A stretch of DNA of 64,000 bases, taken from the NCBI RefSeq assembly GCF_002844595.1, contig NZ_PJNW01000002.1:930001-994000 (forward strand), in the 5' to 3' direction. The translations under genes and the position numbers were made by a program. The notes under the pieces were generated by a model that was not told where the DNA came from, made no database searches, and worked only from the letters and a program-made list of their open reading frames with translations. Origin of the DNA: Pleomorphomonas diazotrophica. GTDB lineage: Bacteria; Pseudomonadota; Alphaproteobacteria; Rhizobiales; Pleomorphomonadaceae. Shown piece by piece: positions 16,090-25,434 of this stretch; position 1 is the first letter of the stretch; every line of letters starts with the position of its first letter.

Positions 16090-18273
16090 TTACTGATTGG
16101 CGATCACGCCGACATTCAAGAGGCGGATAAGATCGTTCGGCTTGTCGGTGTTGACCTTTTCAAGCTCGGCGAAGGGAACCGGCTTGTCCGGCGCCATGGT
16201 AAGAGTGATCGACTTCGGATCCTTGATGAAGTCGGCGATCGGCTTTTCGAACTTTGCCTGTAGCTTGGGGTCTTCCAGGAAGCTAAGCATGAGCGGCAAG
16301 GCACCGGCGATGTTCTCCCTGAGCTTGTCGCCATCCTGGCCGTTCTTCTTTGCCTGTGCCTCGAACGCCTTCTCGACGATGCCGCCGTTGCCGTAGGTGA
16401 CGGAGGCGGAGACGAGGTTGGCCTCTTTCATCCGCGCTTCGATCTCCTCAGGCTTTTCGATCAGGGACAACGGCAGGCCGTCGAGATGGAAGTCGCTGGA
16501 CACGGCGCCCATATCGGCTGCCTTGAGGGTAAGGTCCTCAAGATGGAGGTCGCCCTTCTCGGCATCCCAGGACACCGTCAGGCCACCGGAAACATCCAGG
16601 GTTTCATACCCCATGCCGGTCAGCTCGGAGACGACAGTCTCGTCCATTAGCAGCGCCACCGGCAGCGACAGCGACGTAAAGGTGAAGTCACTGCGCTGGG
16701 GTAGGGTGCCCATATAGTCGCCGCTGGTGAGGGCGAGTGAACTTAGCCCCACGGAACCGAGCGGCGATTCCACCGACAGCGTGCTCAGCTCGATGAAGCC
16801 GAATGACGTTCCGCCGTTGACAAGGGCCTCGCGCATCGCCTCGCCGGACGGCTGGTTACCTTCGGACGCACTCTTGCCAAGATCCAGAAGCGATGCCAGC
16901 GAACCGAACCGGATGTCCTGGAGGGTCAAGAGCGACAGGCTGCCCTTGATCGACGTGTCCTTGGAAGAGGCAGTGATATCGCGCAGGGTGAAGGCACCGA
17001 TGCCATTGCCGCTGATGTCGTTGCCGTCAAAACTGTTGACGCCAAAATCGAAGCTCTCGTCGTCGGCCTTCACCTCGATCTTGCTGGCACGAACCAGGCC
17101 CACTCCCATGAGCTGCGTGTAGTTAGGGAGAACGGTGGAGATGAAGGTAATGGGGTCTGCCTCGATCTGCTTGGGATCGCCAAGCGCTTCCATGATCTGT
17201 TTGATCACCGGCTGGTTGGTCTGGCGAAGGAAAACGTTGTTGGCCTCGATGTTTCCGATACTCGCTGTCGCGCCGTCGAATGCGAGAACGATGTTGTTGA
17301 GGCCGTATTGCGAGTAAATCGTGCGCGCCCTGCCATCGCCAACGCCGCCGACATACTTGGCCGGATCGAGCGCTTCGAGGGCCTTGCCAAAGTCCGTGCC
17401 GATTACATAGGTGCTGTCGATCGTCACGGACTTCAGCGGCGACGTCTCGTCCTTCGGTTTTTGCTCCATCGAGTTGATGCCAGCCCGCTCGACACGGCCG
17501 TCATGCATGCCGGACATGTAGGCCAGCGAGTAGGTCGTGACGAAATCGCCTTCGGACATGCCGCTGGTCTCGAGCCGGACTTCGTTCACCTCGGCCCAAT
17601 CGGCCCTTACGCTGGTCATCCAGCCGGCGTAGCTGAACACTGTTTCATAAACGGGTCGGTCAGAGGGCAAAGCCTTCGGTGGCCGCGGGAAAACCAGCCG
17701 TTCGACAAGCATCGTCTCGGCAGAGAAGGAATAGTCGACAACCGGCGGGGCGGTCGTTTCCGTCTCGGAATCGCGTTCGGGCGCCGACGGCGTCTTGTCG
17801 TCGGTCTGGTTGTCGCTGCGGCTTTCCTCCTGCATCTTTTTTGCCGGCTTCTGTTTGGGCGCGGGAGACGCTGCCTTGTCAGGCTCCTTGCCCGAACTGC
17901 CGGACTCCAGCGCGGCCAAGCCAGGGAACCACTTGGCGACGTCGTAATGAATGTCCACCTTGTAGTTCGATGCGCGAACGGCGTGGGCGGCGAAGGCGTC
18001 GCCCGGCGCTAGGCGCGGATCTTCGACGGACAACTCGTCGAAATGAACGGCGATGAGGTCATCATCGAGTTCGCCGATGCTGACGTCGGAGAGGGTTACG
18101 GTCTGCGTGGCAGGATCAAAGTTGCTGCCGCCAATGGTTACCGGTAGCCCGAAGGCAGCGGTCTCAAGCCATTGCCGGACCAGGGTTTCCCGCGGCGTCT
18201 CGGCCTGGGCAAGCGAAGGGCAGTTAAACGCGGCAAGCGCGGCGACCACGCCAAGCGAAGCGCTGGTCTTCAT
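16090..18273 (-). CDS. Secreted protein of unknown function, 727 residues (paralogue A)
   Basis: Exported protein with a signal peptide (cleavage near SLAQA, residue 24). A charged low-complexity linker at about residues 120-170 (Lys/Glu/Ser/Pro rich) separates an N-terminal module from a long beta-rich body. The C-terminal 200 residues align by eye with the upstream gene's product: PLMLSFLEDPKLQAKF, FIKDPKSITLTMAPDKPVPF and a final VIANQ match PLLLSSIGNQPFQDKL, FLKDPQNLTISVEPAAPIPL and VMANQ there. The repeating strand pattern resembles AsmA/DUF945-type lipid-transfer or envelope proteins, but that is only a guess. ATG 18273 has GGGAG upstream. Confidence 0.8.
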   Translation of the reverse strand: MKTSASLGVVAALAAFNCPSLAQAETPRETLVRQWLETAAFGLPVTIGGSNFDPATQTVTLSDVSIGELDDDLIAVHFDELSVEDPRLAPGDAFAAHAVRASNYKVDIHYDVAKWFPGLAALESGSSGKEPDKAASPAPKQKPAKKMQEESRSDNQTDDKTPSAPERDSETETTAPPVVDYSFSAETMLVERLVFPRPPKALPSDRPVYETVFSYAGWMTSVRADWAEVNEVRLETSGMSEGDFVTTYSLAYMSGMHDGRVERAGINSMEQKPKDETSPLKSVTIDSTYVIGTDFGKALEALDPAKYVGGVGDGRARTIYSQYGLNNIVLAFDGATASIGNIEANNVFLRQTNQPVIKQIMEALGDPKQIEADPITFISTVLPNYTQLMGVGLVRASKIEVKADDESFDFGVNSFDGNDISGNGIGAFTLRDITASSKDTSIKGSLSLLTLQDIRFGSLASLLDLGKSASEGNQPSGEAMREALVNGGTSFGFIELSTLSVESPLGSVGLSSLALTSGDYMGTLPQRSDFTFTSLSLPVALLMDETVVSELTGMGYETLDVSGGLTVSWDAEKGDLHLEDLTLKAADMGAVSSDFHLDGLPLSLIEKPEEIEARMKEANLVSASVTYGNGGIVEKAFEAQAKKNGQDGDKLRENIAGALPLMLSFLEDPKLQAKFEKPIADFIKDPKSITLTMAPDKPVPFAELEKVNTDKPNDLIRLLNVGVIANQ

Positions 18274-18301
18274 CGACGATACTCCCGGATGTGCAGTGTC
18301 T

Positions 18302-18321
18302 GGGGCCGGCGAACCGGCCCC
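18302..18321 (-). promoter_or_regulatory. UUCG-capped hairpin between the two paralogue genes
   Basis: In the minus-strand transcript a perfect 8-bp GGGGCCGG stem is closed by a UUCG tetraloop, 29 bases before the start of the 727-residue gene. A second, imperfect 10-bp hairpin lies at 18384-18408 just after the upstream stop. Neither is followed by a T-run in the minus direction, so processing or transcript stability is more likely than termination. Confidence 0.55.
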
Positions 18322-18414
18322 TTTGTAGTCCTGACGATTACGGGCAAATCGCCTCCGCCGCGGCGCATGGCCTTGACAGAGTGAGCCGGCCCGTACGGCG
18401 GGTCGGCTACTCGA

Positions 18415-19587
18415 TCAGTTGGTGTCGGTGCCTTCGCTAGCCTCGCCATCCTCGGTTTCCGGCTGATTGGCCATCACGTCGGCCTTCAGGACATCAGGAA
18501 GCGTCTGGGGCGCGGTCTGCGACGTGGCGAGAACTTCCATCAGCGGGATCGGCGCCGCCGGCTCGACGCTAATCGTCAGATTCTGCGGGTCCTTGAGGAA
18601 AGTGGTCACTCCCTGCGCCAGCTTGTCCTGGAACGGCTGGTTGCCGATCGACGACAGGAGCAAGGGCAGGGCGCCGGTTATCTGGCCGACGAAGGCAGCC
18701 GGCTCCTGTCCCATCTGCTTGGCCTGCTCGGCGATGATCCGGCCAGCCAACGAGGCGTCGCCATAGTAGATCGAAGCCTGCTTCAGGGTGATCTTGCCGA
18801 AGGCGTCCTGCGGCGGGTTGGGCTGCTTGAGCTGCTTGACGACATCGGCCGTGAGCCCGCCGAAAGTGCCGGTGAGCCTCAGGGTTCCGAGATCGGTCCC
18901 GTCGATGGTGATCTCCTTGACGACGAGGTCGCCGCTGGCGTCATCGAGTGAGCCCGAACCGTAGAAGCCGAGCGTGAGCTTGTCGTAGCCCATCGCCTTG
19001 AGCTGCTTGGCGACTTGATCGTTCTCATCGGCGAGCGCCGCCGGGTCGACCACGATGCCCTCGACGGACAGGTCGATGGCCTGCGGCACGTCGTTGGTAT
19101 AGTCCGAGAAGGTGAGGGCGACATTGTCGATCAGGACCGGCGTCTTGCCCGGCTTGGTGACGGAAATGCCGTCGACCGAGACGGCATCAACGCGGTTGCC
19201 CGTTTCGGTCCCGGTGAAAACCGGGGCGGTGAGCTCGAGCGAGGCAACCGCGAGAGCGTCGCCATCGGTCGTGCCGGTAATGTTCTCGGCGAGGATGGAA
19301 TCGGCGCTCAGCGTGTCGCCTTCCACGTTCGGATTGCCTACGGTCAGTACCGCGATCTTGGTCTCTTCACCCTCGGAAGACTTGATCGAGACGTTGTTGT
19401 AGACGACCCCCGCGTCCGACTGGGTCGGCGTTCCCAGCGTGAAGGTTGCCCCCTTGTCCGTCGCCAGCAGTTTGGTCAGGGCCGCCGTCACCTGTTCCGG
19501 CGTTGCCGCCGAGAAGGCCGGCCCTGCGAAGCCCGCGGTCAACGCCACGACAGCGACGGTAAGGGACCAGCGACTGGAAATCGTCAT
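18415..19587 (-). CDS. Secreted protein of unknown function, 390 residues (paralogue B)
   Basis: Exported protein with a clear signal peptide (AGPAFSAA, cleavage near residue 27). The mature part is beta-rich with recurring strands of the form ILAENITGTTDGDALAVASLELTAPVF and LRLTGTFGGL. Its C-terminal half is homologous by eye to the downstream 727-residue protein, which makes the two tandem paralogues. The tail is acidic (ETEDGEASEGTDTN). GGGAG upstream supports ATG 19587. The two probably form an operon with a 141-base gap containing hairpins. No enzyme motif is visible; a periplasmic structural or lipid-binding role is speculative. Confidence 0.8.
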   Translation of the reverse strand: MTISSRWSLTVAVVALTAGFAGPAFSAATPEQVTAALTKLLATDKGATFTLGTPTQSDAGVVYNNVSIKSSEGEETKIAVLTVGNPNVEGDTLSADSILAENITGTTDGDALAVASLELTAPVFTGTETGNRVDAVSVDGISVTKPGKTPVLIDNVALTFSDYTNDVPQAIDLSVEGIVVDPAALADENDQVAKQLKAMGYDKLTLGFYGSGSLDDASGDLVVKEITIDGTDLGTLRLTGTFGGLTADVVKQLKQPNPPQDAFGKITLKQASIYYGDASLAGRIIAEQAKQMGQEPAAFVGQITGALPLLLSSIGNQPFQDKLAQGVTTFLKDPQNLTISVEPAAPIPLMEVLATSQTAPQTLPDVLKADVMANQPETEDGEASEGTDTN

Positions 19588-19874
19588 TTCACACTCCCAA
19601 TTAAGTCTTTATCGACAAATAGAGATAACCCACGCCTATCGAGACCGGCATTGTGGCCAAATGACGGTCGGCGTACAAGCCATGCTTCCGATCAATTTTC
19701 GCAGCCCTGCCACGAGCTTATCGGCTCGAAAGAAAAGAGCGGCCAACCGAGCGCGGGAAACCATTTCTTCATCCAGGCCGACCAAAGATAAATTATCGAA
19801 ACGACGGTATCTGTTTCCACGCGCCAAGACGTGGGGCCGTCAAGTGGCTGGGCTGAAGATCGAATGGATGCGAC

Positions 19875-21521
19875 GTGAAGTTCCGCTGGTTGAAATGGCT
19901 GAGGCTGCTCGCCCTGTCGGCGGTCGTCACGACCGTTCCGATTGCCGCCGCTGACTATGTTCTCTCCCAGCATGCCATTTCAACCGGGCAGACCGAAGCC
20001 GATTCCATGGCCGCGCGTTATCTCGCGCGCGCCGAGACGACCGTCGCCGAGGCGCTGAGGTTACTCGCTGATCTCAGGGCAAGCGGCCGGGTCACCTGTA
20101 GCCTTCCAGATCGTACCGCCTTCGGCATGACCGCCTTCAACTCGGAGTTCGTCGTGCAGATCGGACTGACCGACGAGGCGGGCACGCTGATTTGCGGTGA
20201 GCCGATGGGCGCGCTGGCCGCGCCGGCCCGGTTGCCGGTGGCGGAGAAGGGTGACCCCTCGGTGATGCTGTCCGTGTTGAGCGACGGCAAGGACAAGCGA
20301 CAGGCGGTGGTCACGCTACGCGTGGACGACCGGCTGCGCCTCGTTGCCCGCCTTGCATCGCGGGCCCTCGATATCCAGGCCGGGGCCAGCTATTTCGAGG
20401 ACTCCAGCGTCACATCCATCTACCTCGACGATGGCTCGGAGTGGAGCAAGTTCGCGGGCAAATGGACCGAGAGCGACCAATCGTCGCCCCTGGTCTCAAC
20501 GATGTCCTCGGAGCGCTATCCGATCAAGGTGCGGGTGGCCGTCGATGAGGCGGCAGCCAAGAAGTCGATCGCAAGCCTCAGAGCCATCACCATCATTCTG
20601 TCGACGCTTGCCGGCCTCGGCGTGTTCATCATCGTCACCTGGTCGATGTGGCGCCAGTCCGATGGCGACAGTTTCTCGCGTGCCGTCGACAATCACGAGT
20701 TCATTCCCTACTACCAGCCCGTCTTCGATCTGATGACCGGCGAGATTCGCGGCTGCGAGGTGCTGGTCCGCTGGCTGCGCCCCGATGGCACCATGGTACC
20801 GCCGGGTCAGTTCCTGCCCTATGCCGAGGCGACCGGTGCCATTCGCGACATAACCCGCCAGCTCATGGCGCAGACGGTGGTCGACGTCTCCGACATCTAC
20901 GACAAAAACCCCGACCTCAAGCTGGCCATCAACCTCACTGCCATGCATTTCAACGATCTTGAGATCATGGACGACATCAAGCGGATCTACGGCAACTCCA
21001 AGATCCGCTACGAACAGCTTTGCTTCGAAGTCACCGAGCAACACCCGCTCAAGGATCTGGCCCTGTCACGCGCCATCATCGGCCGCATCCAGGCGCTCGG
21101 CGCCTCGGTGGCGCTCGACGACGTCGGCACCGGCCATGGCGGTCTCGCCTATCTGCAGAAGCTCGGTGTCGACATCATCAAGATCGACAAGATGTTCATC
21201 GACCACATCGGCACCGATCATTCGTCGCAGACGATCGTCGACACGCTGGTCGAGCTTGGCCACCAGCTCGGCCTCGGCATCGTCGCCGAGGGCGTCGAGC
21301 GGCCGGATCAGGTCGAGCACCTCAAGTCGATCGGCGTCGTCCAGGCGCAAGGCTACATTTACTCGCCGCCCATTCCCGTGAAAGCGTTCCGCGAGTTCGC
21401 CCTGAAGTCGCTTGAACGGGCGAAGTCCGGCCTTGGCACCCGCACCGACAAACCGGTGGAGGTGTCTGACAGCTTTGCCTCGCTGACCGTTTCCGTCGAC
21501 GATGAGGCCGACGCCGCGTGA
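19875..21521 (+). CDS. CSS-motif EAL-domain c-di-GMP phosphodiesterase
   Basis: 548-residue inner-membrane protein. A first span (about 10-30), a periplasmic CSS-type sensor loop with cysteines in VTCSLPD and LICGEP, a second span (about 234-255), and a cytosolic EAL domain from about 268 to 510. Catalytic-type residues are all present: EVLVRW, NLTAMHF, EVTEQ, DDVGTGHGG, IKIDKMF, AEGVE and QGYIYSPP. It is therefore probably an active c-di-GMP hydrolase, with redox control through the periplasmic cysteines as known for CSS proteins. There is no GGDEF domain. The start ATG 19875 is preceded by a weak site. Confidence 0.9.
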   Translation: MKFRWLKWLRLLALSAVVTTVPIAAADYVLSQHAISTGQTEADSMAARYLARAETTVAEALRLLADLRASGRVTCSLPDRTAFGMTAFNSEFVVQIGLTDEAGTLICGEPMGALAAPARLPVAEKGDPSVMLSVLSDGKDKRQAVVTLRVDDRLRLVARLASRALDIQAGASYFEDSSVTSIYLDDGSEWSKFAGKWTESDQSSPLVSTMSSERYPIKVRVAVDEAAAKKSIASLRAITIILSTLAGLGVFIIVTWSMWRQSDGDSFSRAVDNHEFIPYYQPVFDLMTGEIRGCEVLVRWLRPDGTMVPPGQFLPYAEATGAIRDITRQLMAQTVVDVSDIYDKNPDLKLAINLTAMHFNDLEIMDDIKRIYGNSKIRYEQLCFEVTEQHPLKDLALSRAIIGRIQALGASVALDDVGTGHGGLAYLQKLGVDIIKIDKMFIDHIGTDHSSQTIVDTLVELGHQLGLGIVAEGVERPDQVEHLKSIGVVQAQGYIYSPPIPVKAFREFALKSLERAKSGLGTRTDKPVEVSDSFASLTVSVDDEADAA

Positions 21522-21549
21522 CGCTTGGCGGCCGTGCGCCTCCGTCCCG

Positions 21550-21834
21550 TCAGAAGGATGACGAGGCGGCGTCGTTGCTGATTTCCTCGAACAGATCAGC
21601 GTTGCGGCAGAACTTCGGGGGATGCACGGCACCGCGGATCGAGGTGATGTCGAGCCAGACCTTGCAGGCTTCGAGCTCGGTGCATTCGTGGCATCGGTCG
21701 GCGGCCAGCTTGCGCTCGATACCCTGGAGAAACTGGTCGGAATCGAGCGTCATCGCCATGCGGCGCATGAGTTCCGGTTCCCGATCGCAGCCGCAGCCCT
21801 CTCCACCTGCCTTGGAGGACGATTTGTCGATCAT
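21550..21834 (-). CDS. DUF6455 small cysteine-rich protein
   Basis: 94-residue cytosolic protein with the C-x2-C...C pattern (ADRCHECTELEACKVWL) and a later FCRN, typical of DUF6455. A further Cys-Gly-Cys lies at the N terminus. The cysteine spacing suggests metal or iron-sulfur binding but the function is unknown. A GGAGG site precedes ATG 21834. It is convergent with the EAL gene, 28 bases apart. Confidence 0.82.
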   Translation of the reverse strand: MIDKSSSKAGGEGCGCDREPELMRRMAMTLDSDQFLQGIERKLAADRCHECTELEACKVWLDITSIRGAVHPPKFCRNADLFEEISNDAASSSF

Positions 21835-22150
21835 TCACACCTCCACACGTTCACGCTATCCGATGCCCTCATGATTAGCCTTAAGGCTAGTTTCGGCGAT
21901 GACATGGATCAAAACGATGTGGATGTGATTGCCCCGTAGCGATCGGGACAAGTCGAACGCGTGCGAAACACTCTTCCGATGAAACAAATATCGCTTTGGG
22001 CGGTGGAATTGACAATCAATCCCATCTTCCTCTCCGCGAAACTACTATGAGGAATTTGAACAAGAATTAGGCAGGGACGGGGAAACCATGGACGAGGGGC
22101 GGGATTGGCCCGCCACACCCCGTCGATGGAGGCGGCGGGCCGGAAGATCT
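21835..22150. other. Intergenic region between DUF6455 gene and glpK end
   Basis: 316 bases, no supported gene. It contains a perfect 14-bp palindrome TAGCCTTAAGGCTA at 21876-21889 and an imperfect FNR/FixK-like site at 21899-21912 (on the minus strand TTGAT-N4-GTCAT), both in the presumed promoter of the DUF6455 gene. Confidence 0.45.
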
Positions 22151-23638
22151 TCAGGTGGTCAAGGTTCTCCTGACCGCGTCGGCCCAGCCAGCCAGCTTTC
22201 TCTGCCGGGTCTGGTCGTCCATTTGCGGCAGGAAGCGCCGATTGCGTTTCCAGCTGGCAGAGAAACCCTGCATATCGGGCCAGACACCCGCCTTGTGGCC
22301 CGCCAGCCAGGCAGCGCCGAGGGCGGTGGTTTCCAGCACCAGCGGACGATCGACGGGCGCGTTCAGAAGATCGGCGAGGCGCTGCATGGTCCAGTCGCTT
22401 GCCACCATGCCGCCGTCGACGCGCAACACGGTCTCCGACGAGCCGGTCCAGTCGCGACGCATCGCCTCGAGCAGATCGTGTGTCTGGTAGCACACCGCCT
22501 CCAGCGCGGCGCGGGCGATTTCGGCCGGTCCTGTGTTGCGGGTCATGCCGAAAAGGGCGCCGCGCGCCTCCGCATCCCACCAGGGTGCGCCAAGGCCGGT
22601 GAAGGCCGGCACGAGATAGACGTTCTGGTTGGGATCGGCGTGGTCGGCCAGTGCTCCCGCTTGGTCCGAGCGCTCGAAAAAGCGAAGACCATCGCGCAGC
22701 CATTGCACGGTGGCGCCGGCCATGAAAATCGAGCCCTCGAGGGCGTAGGTCATCTTGCCATCGAGGCGATAGGCAATGGTCGACAGGAGCCGGTTGGAGG
22801 ATCGAACGATCTCATCGCCGGTATTGAGCAAGGCGAAGCAGCCGGTCCCGTAGGTCGACTTCAGCATGCCGGGCGAAAAGCAGGACTGGCCGACGGTCGC
22901 CGCGTGCTGGTCGCCGGCAATGCCGCGGATCGGAATGGCAACGCCGAAAAGATCGGGGTCGGTCTCGCCAAAGTCGGCGGCGCTGTCGCGCACGTCGGGC
23001 AAAATGGCGCGCGGCACGCCGAACAGGCGGAGGAGGTCGTCATCCCAGTCGCCGGCGGCAATATCGTAGACGAGGGTGCGGGAGGCATTGGTGGCGTCCG
23101 TGGCGTGGACCCGGCCACCGGTGAGGCGCCAGAGCAGGAATGTGTCAACGGTACCGAAGGCCAGGCGTCCGGCTTCGGCGGCAGCGCGGGCACCTTCGAT
23201 GTTATCGAGCAGCCAGGAGATCTTGGTGCCGGAGAAATAAGGATCAAGCAGCAAGCCAGTCTTCTCACGCACCATGTCCTCGGCCCCGTCGGCCCGCAAC
23301 GTGGCGCAGCGATCGGACGTGCGGCGGTCCTGCCAGACGATGGCGCGGTGGATGGGCTTGCCGGTATCTCGGTCCCAGATCAGCGTCGTTTCGCGCTGGT
23401 TGGTGATGCCAATGGCCGCGATATCCTGCGGCGACACTGCGGCGCGGGCGAGAGCGTATTGCATGGTTTCGAGCGTGGTGTGCCAGATGTCTTCCGGCTC
23501 ATGCTCGACCCAGCCCGAATCCGGGAAGTGCTGCGGAAACTCCTGCTTTCCGACACCCTTGACGCGATAGTCCTCATCGAAAACGATGGCCCGCGTCGAT
23601 GTGGTGCCCTGGTCGATGGCGAGTATGAATGCGGCCAT
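22151..23638 (-). CDS. glpK: Glycerol kinase
   Basis: FGGY-family kinase, 495 residues, phosphorylating glycerol to sn-glycerol 3-phosphate. The N-terminal phosphate motif is [17 protein letters not shown]. Substrate-site segments [24 protein letters not shown] and [12 protein letters not shown] follow, with [14 protein letters not shown]-type [14 protein letters not shown] and a C-terminal [23 protein letters not shown] lies before ATG 23638. It lies 87 bases after glpD and is probably co-transcribed as glpD-glpK. No glycerol facilitator or ABC transporter is in the window. Confidence 0.96.
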   Translation of the reverse strand: MAAFILAIDQGTTSTRAIVFDEDYRVKGVGKQEFPQHFPDSGWVEHEPEDIWHTTLETMQYALARAAVSPQDIAAIGITNQRETTLIWDRDTGKPIHRAIVWQDRRTSDRCATLRADGAEDMVREKTGLLLDPYFSGTKISWLLDNIEGARAAAEAGRLAFGTVDTFLLWRLTGGRVHATDATNASRTLVYDIAAGDWDDDLLRLFGVPRAILPDVRDSAADFGETDPDLFGVAIPIRGIAGDQHAATVGQSCFSPGMLKSTYGTGCFALLNTGDEIVRSSNRLLSTIAYRLDGKMTYALEGSIFMAGATVQWLRDGLRFFERSDQAGALADHADPNQNVYLVPAFTGLGAPWWDAEARGALFGMTRNTGPAEIARAALEAVCYQTHDLLEAMRRDWTGSSETVLRVDGGMVASDWTMQRLADLLNAPVDRPLVLETTALGAAWLAGHKAGVWPDMQGFSASWKRNRRFLPQMDDQTRQRKLAGWADAVRRTLTT

Positions 23639-23725
23639 GGTCGGTCTCCTCCCGTCCTTGGTTTTGCTTGAGTTGTAGTTGTCCGGCGAGGCGGCGCAAG
23701 CGCCTGTCCGAGCCTTCTCCCCGGC

Positions 23726-25219
23726 TCAACGCAATCCGGCGATGAAAGCGTCGATGTCCTGAGCGGCCTCCCTGGGCACGCGGAGCCCCAGCTTGGTACG
23801 CCGCCAAAGGATGTCCTCGGCGCTTTTCGCCCATTCCTCCCGGACGAGATAGGCAACCTCGGCTTCGGTCAGGCCGGCACCGAAATCGCGTCCGAGGTCG
23901 GCGGTGACGGCGGCCCCGGCAAGGATCATTTCGGTCTTGGTGCCGTAGGTATGAACAAGCCGTTCGATCAGGTCCGGATCGATGCCGGGGCGGTGGGCAA
24001 TAATATAGGCTTGGTAGGCAGCGAGGTCGCCGGCCGGCGGATTGCCACCCGGCAGTATCGCACCCTTCGTCCAGGACGCGCCTCTGAAGCCGAGCGCCTC
24101 GCCGATCAGCGACAGTGCGCTTTCGGCAAGTCGGCGGTAGGTGGTGATCTTGCCGCCGAAGACGTTGAGCAACTTGGCCTCGTCTTCCGCGCCGTCGAGC
24201 TTCAGCACGTAGTCGCGCGTCGCTTCCTGGGCTTTCGATGCACCATCATCGTAAAGCGGGCGAATGCCGGAATAGGTCCAGACGACGTCGGCATCGGTAA
24301 TCGGCTGTTCAAAATAATCCGAGGCGGCGGCGGTGAGATAGGCAACTTCCTCCTTTGTGATCCCCACCTCGGCCGGATCACCGGAATAATCCCGGTCGGT
24401 GGTGCCGATCAGCGTGAACTCGCCCTCGTAGGGAATGGCGAAGACGATGCGCCCATCGCCGTTCTGAAAGATGTAGGCGCGATCGTGGTCGTAGAGCTTG
24501 CGAACGACGATATGCGAGCCCTGCACGAGGCGAACATGGCGCGCCTCCGGCATGCCTGTGACGGAGCGCAGCACGTCATCGATCCATGGGCCGGCGGCAT
24601 TGACGAGGAGACTGGCGGTGACAGTTCTGATGTCTCCGGTCTCGGTGTCGGTGAGCGTGACCTCCCAGCGGTCACCGGCACGAACCGCTGCGGTGACACG
24701 CGTCCGGGTGAGAATGGTGGCGCCGTGGGCAGCGGCGTCGGCAGCATTGAGCACCACGAGGCGGGCGTCCTGCACCCAGCAGTCGGAATACTCGAACCCC
24801 TTGCCATATCCGGCCTTCAGCGCCCGTCCGGCAACGTCGGCGCCAAGGTCGAGCGTTCGGGTCGGCGGCAGCCGTCGGCGACCGCCGATATGATCGTAGA
24901 GGAAGAGACCGAGCCTGAGCAGCCAAGCGGGCCTGAGGCCGGCATGATGGGGCAGCACGAAGCGCAGCGGCCAAATGATGTGCGGCGCCATGCCCCAAAG
25001 GACTTCCCGCTCCGTCAACGCCTCACGGACGAGACGGAACTCGTAATGCTCAAGATAGCGAAGGCCGCCATGGATCAGCTTGGTCGAGGCGGACGACGTG
25101 CCGGAAGCAAGGTCCCCCATCTCGGCGAGTAGCACGGAATAGCCGCGCCCCACCGCATCACGGGCAATGCCGCAACCGTTGATGCCGCCACCAATTACCA
25201 GGATGTCCACGCCCGTCAT
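23726..25219 (-). CDS. glpD: Aerobic glycerol-3-phosphate dehydrogenase
   Basis: 497-residue FAD-dependent, membrane-associated enzyme oxidising glycerol 3-phosphate to dihydroxyacetone phosphate. The FAD site is ILVIGGGINGCGIARDAVGRG, followed by the family signature SASTKLIHGGLRYLEHYEF. Later segments GPWIDDVL, TDRDYSGDP and YSGIRPLYDDG are typical, and the C-terminal domain ends normally. GGAGGG precedes ATG 25219. It is the first gene of a glp operon; a DeoR/GlpR-type repeat lies about 70-100 bases upstream. Confidence 0.96.
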   Translation of the reverse strand: MTGVDILVIGGGINGCGIARDAVGRGYSVLLAEMGDLASGTSSASTKLIHGGLRYLEHYEFRLVREALTEREVLWGMAPHIIWPLRFVLPHHAGLRPAWLLRLGLFLYDHIGGRRRLPPTRTLDLGADVAGRALKAGYGKGFEYSDCWVQDARLVVLNAADAAAHGATILTRTRVTAAVRAGDRWEVTLTDTETGDIRTVTASLLVNAAGPWIDDVLRSVTGMPEARHVRLVQGSHIVVRKLYDHDRAYIFQNGDGRIVFAIPYEGEFTLIGTTDRDYSGDPAEVGITKEEVAYLTAAASDYFEQPITDADVVWTYSGIRPLYDDGASKAQEATRDYVLKLDGAEDEAKLLNVFGGKITTYRRLAESALSLIGEALGFRGASWTKGAILPGGNPPAGDLAAYQAYIIAHRPGIDPDLIERLVHTYGTKTEMILAGAAVTADLGRDFGAGLTEAEVAYLVREEWAKSAEDILWRRTKLGLRVPREAAQDIDAFIAGLR

Positions 25220-25287
25220 CGCAGCCCTCCAGCTGTCGCACCGTTTTTGTCGGCACGCTTTCAGTCGGTTGCGACCCTAGCAAAACT

Positions 25288-25318
25288 ACGAAAGCAAATG
25301 AATATAAAACGAAAGCAA
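25288..25318 (-). promoter_or_regulatory. Candidate GlpR-type operator upstream of glpD
   Basis: The 10-base sequence ACGAAAGCAA occurs twice, at 25288-25297 and 25309-25318, exactly 21 bases (two helical turns) apart. On the glpD strand each reads TTGCTTTCGT. DeoR-family GlpR repressors are known to use TTTCG-containing repeats, so an operator is likely; no glpR gene is in the window. Confidence 0.5.
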
Positions 25319-25434
25319 GTGCGTCGATTTCATCGAGGCGGGCGAGCACCTCCCAATCCCGCCAAGGAGGGTGGTGCGCCTGAAGACAGTGACACTCGAT
25401 TTTGGAGAAGAAAGCCGTCTCTCAACGGGCGAAC

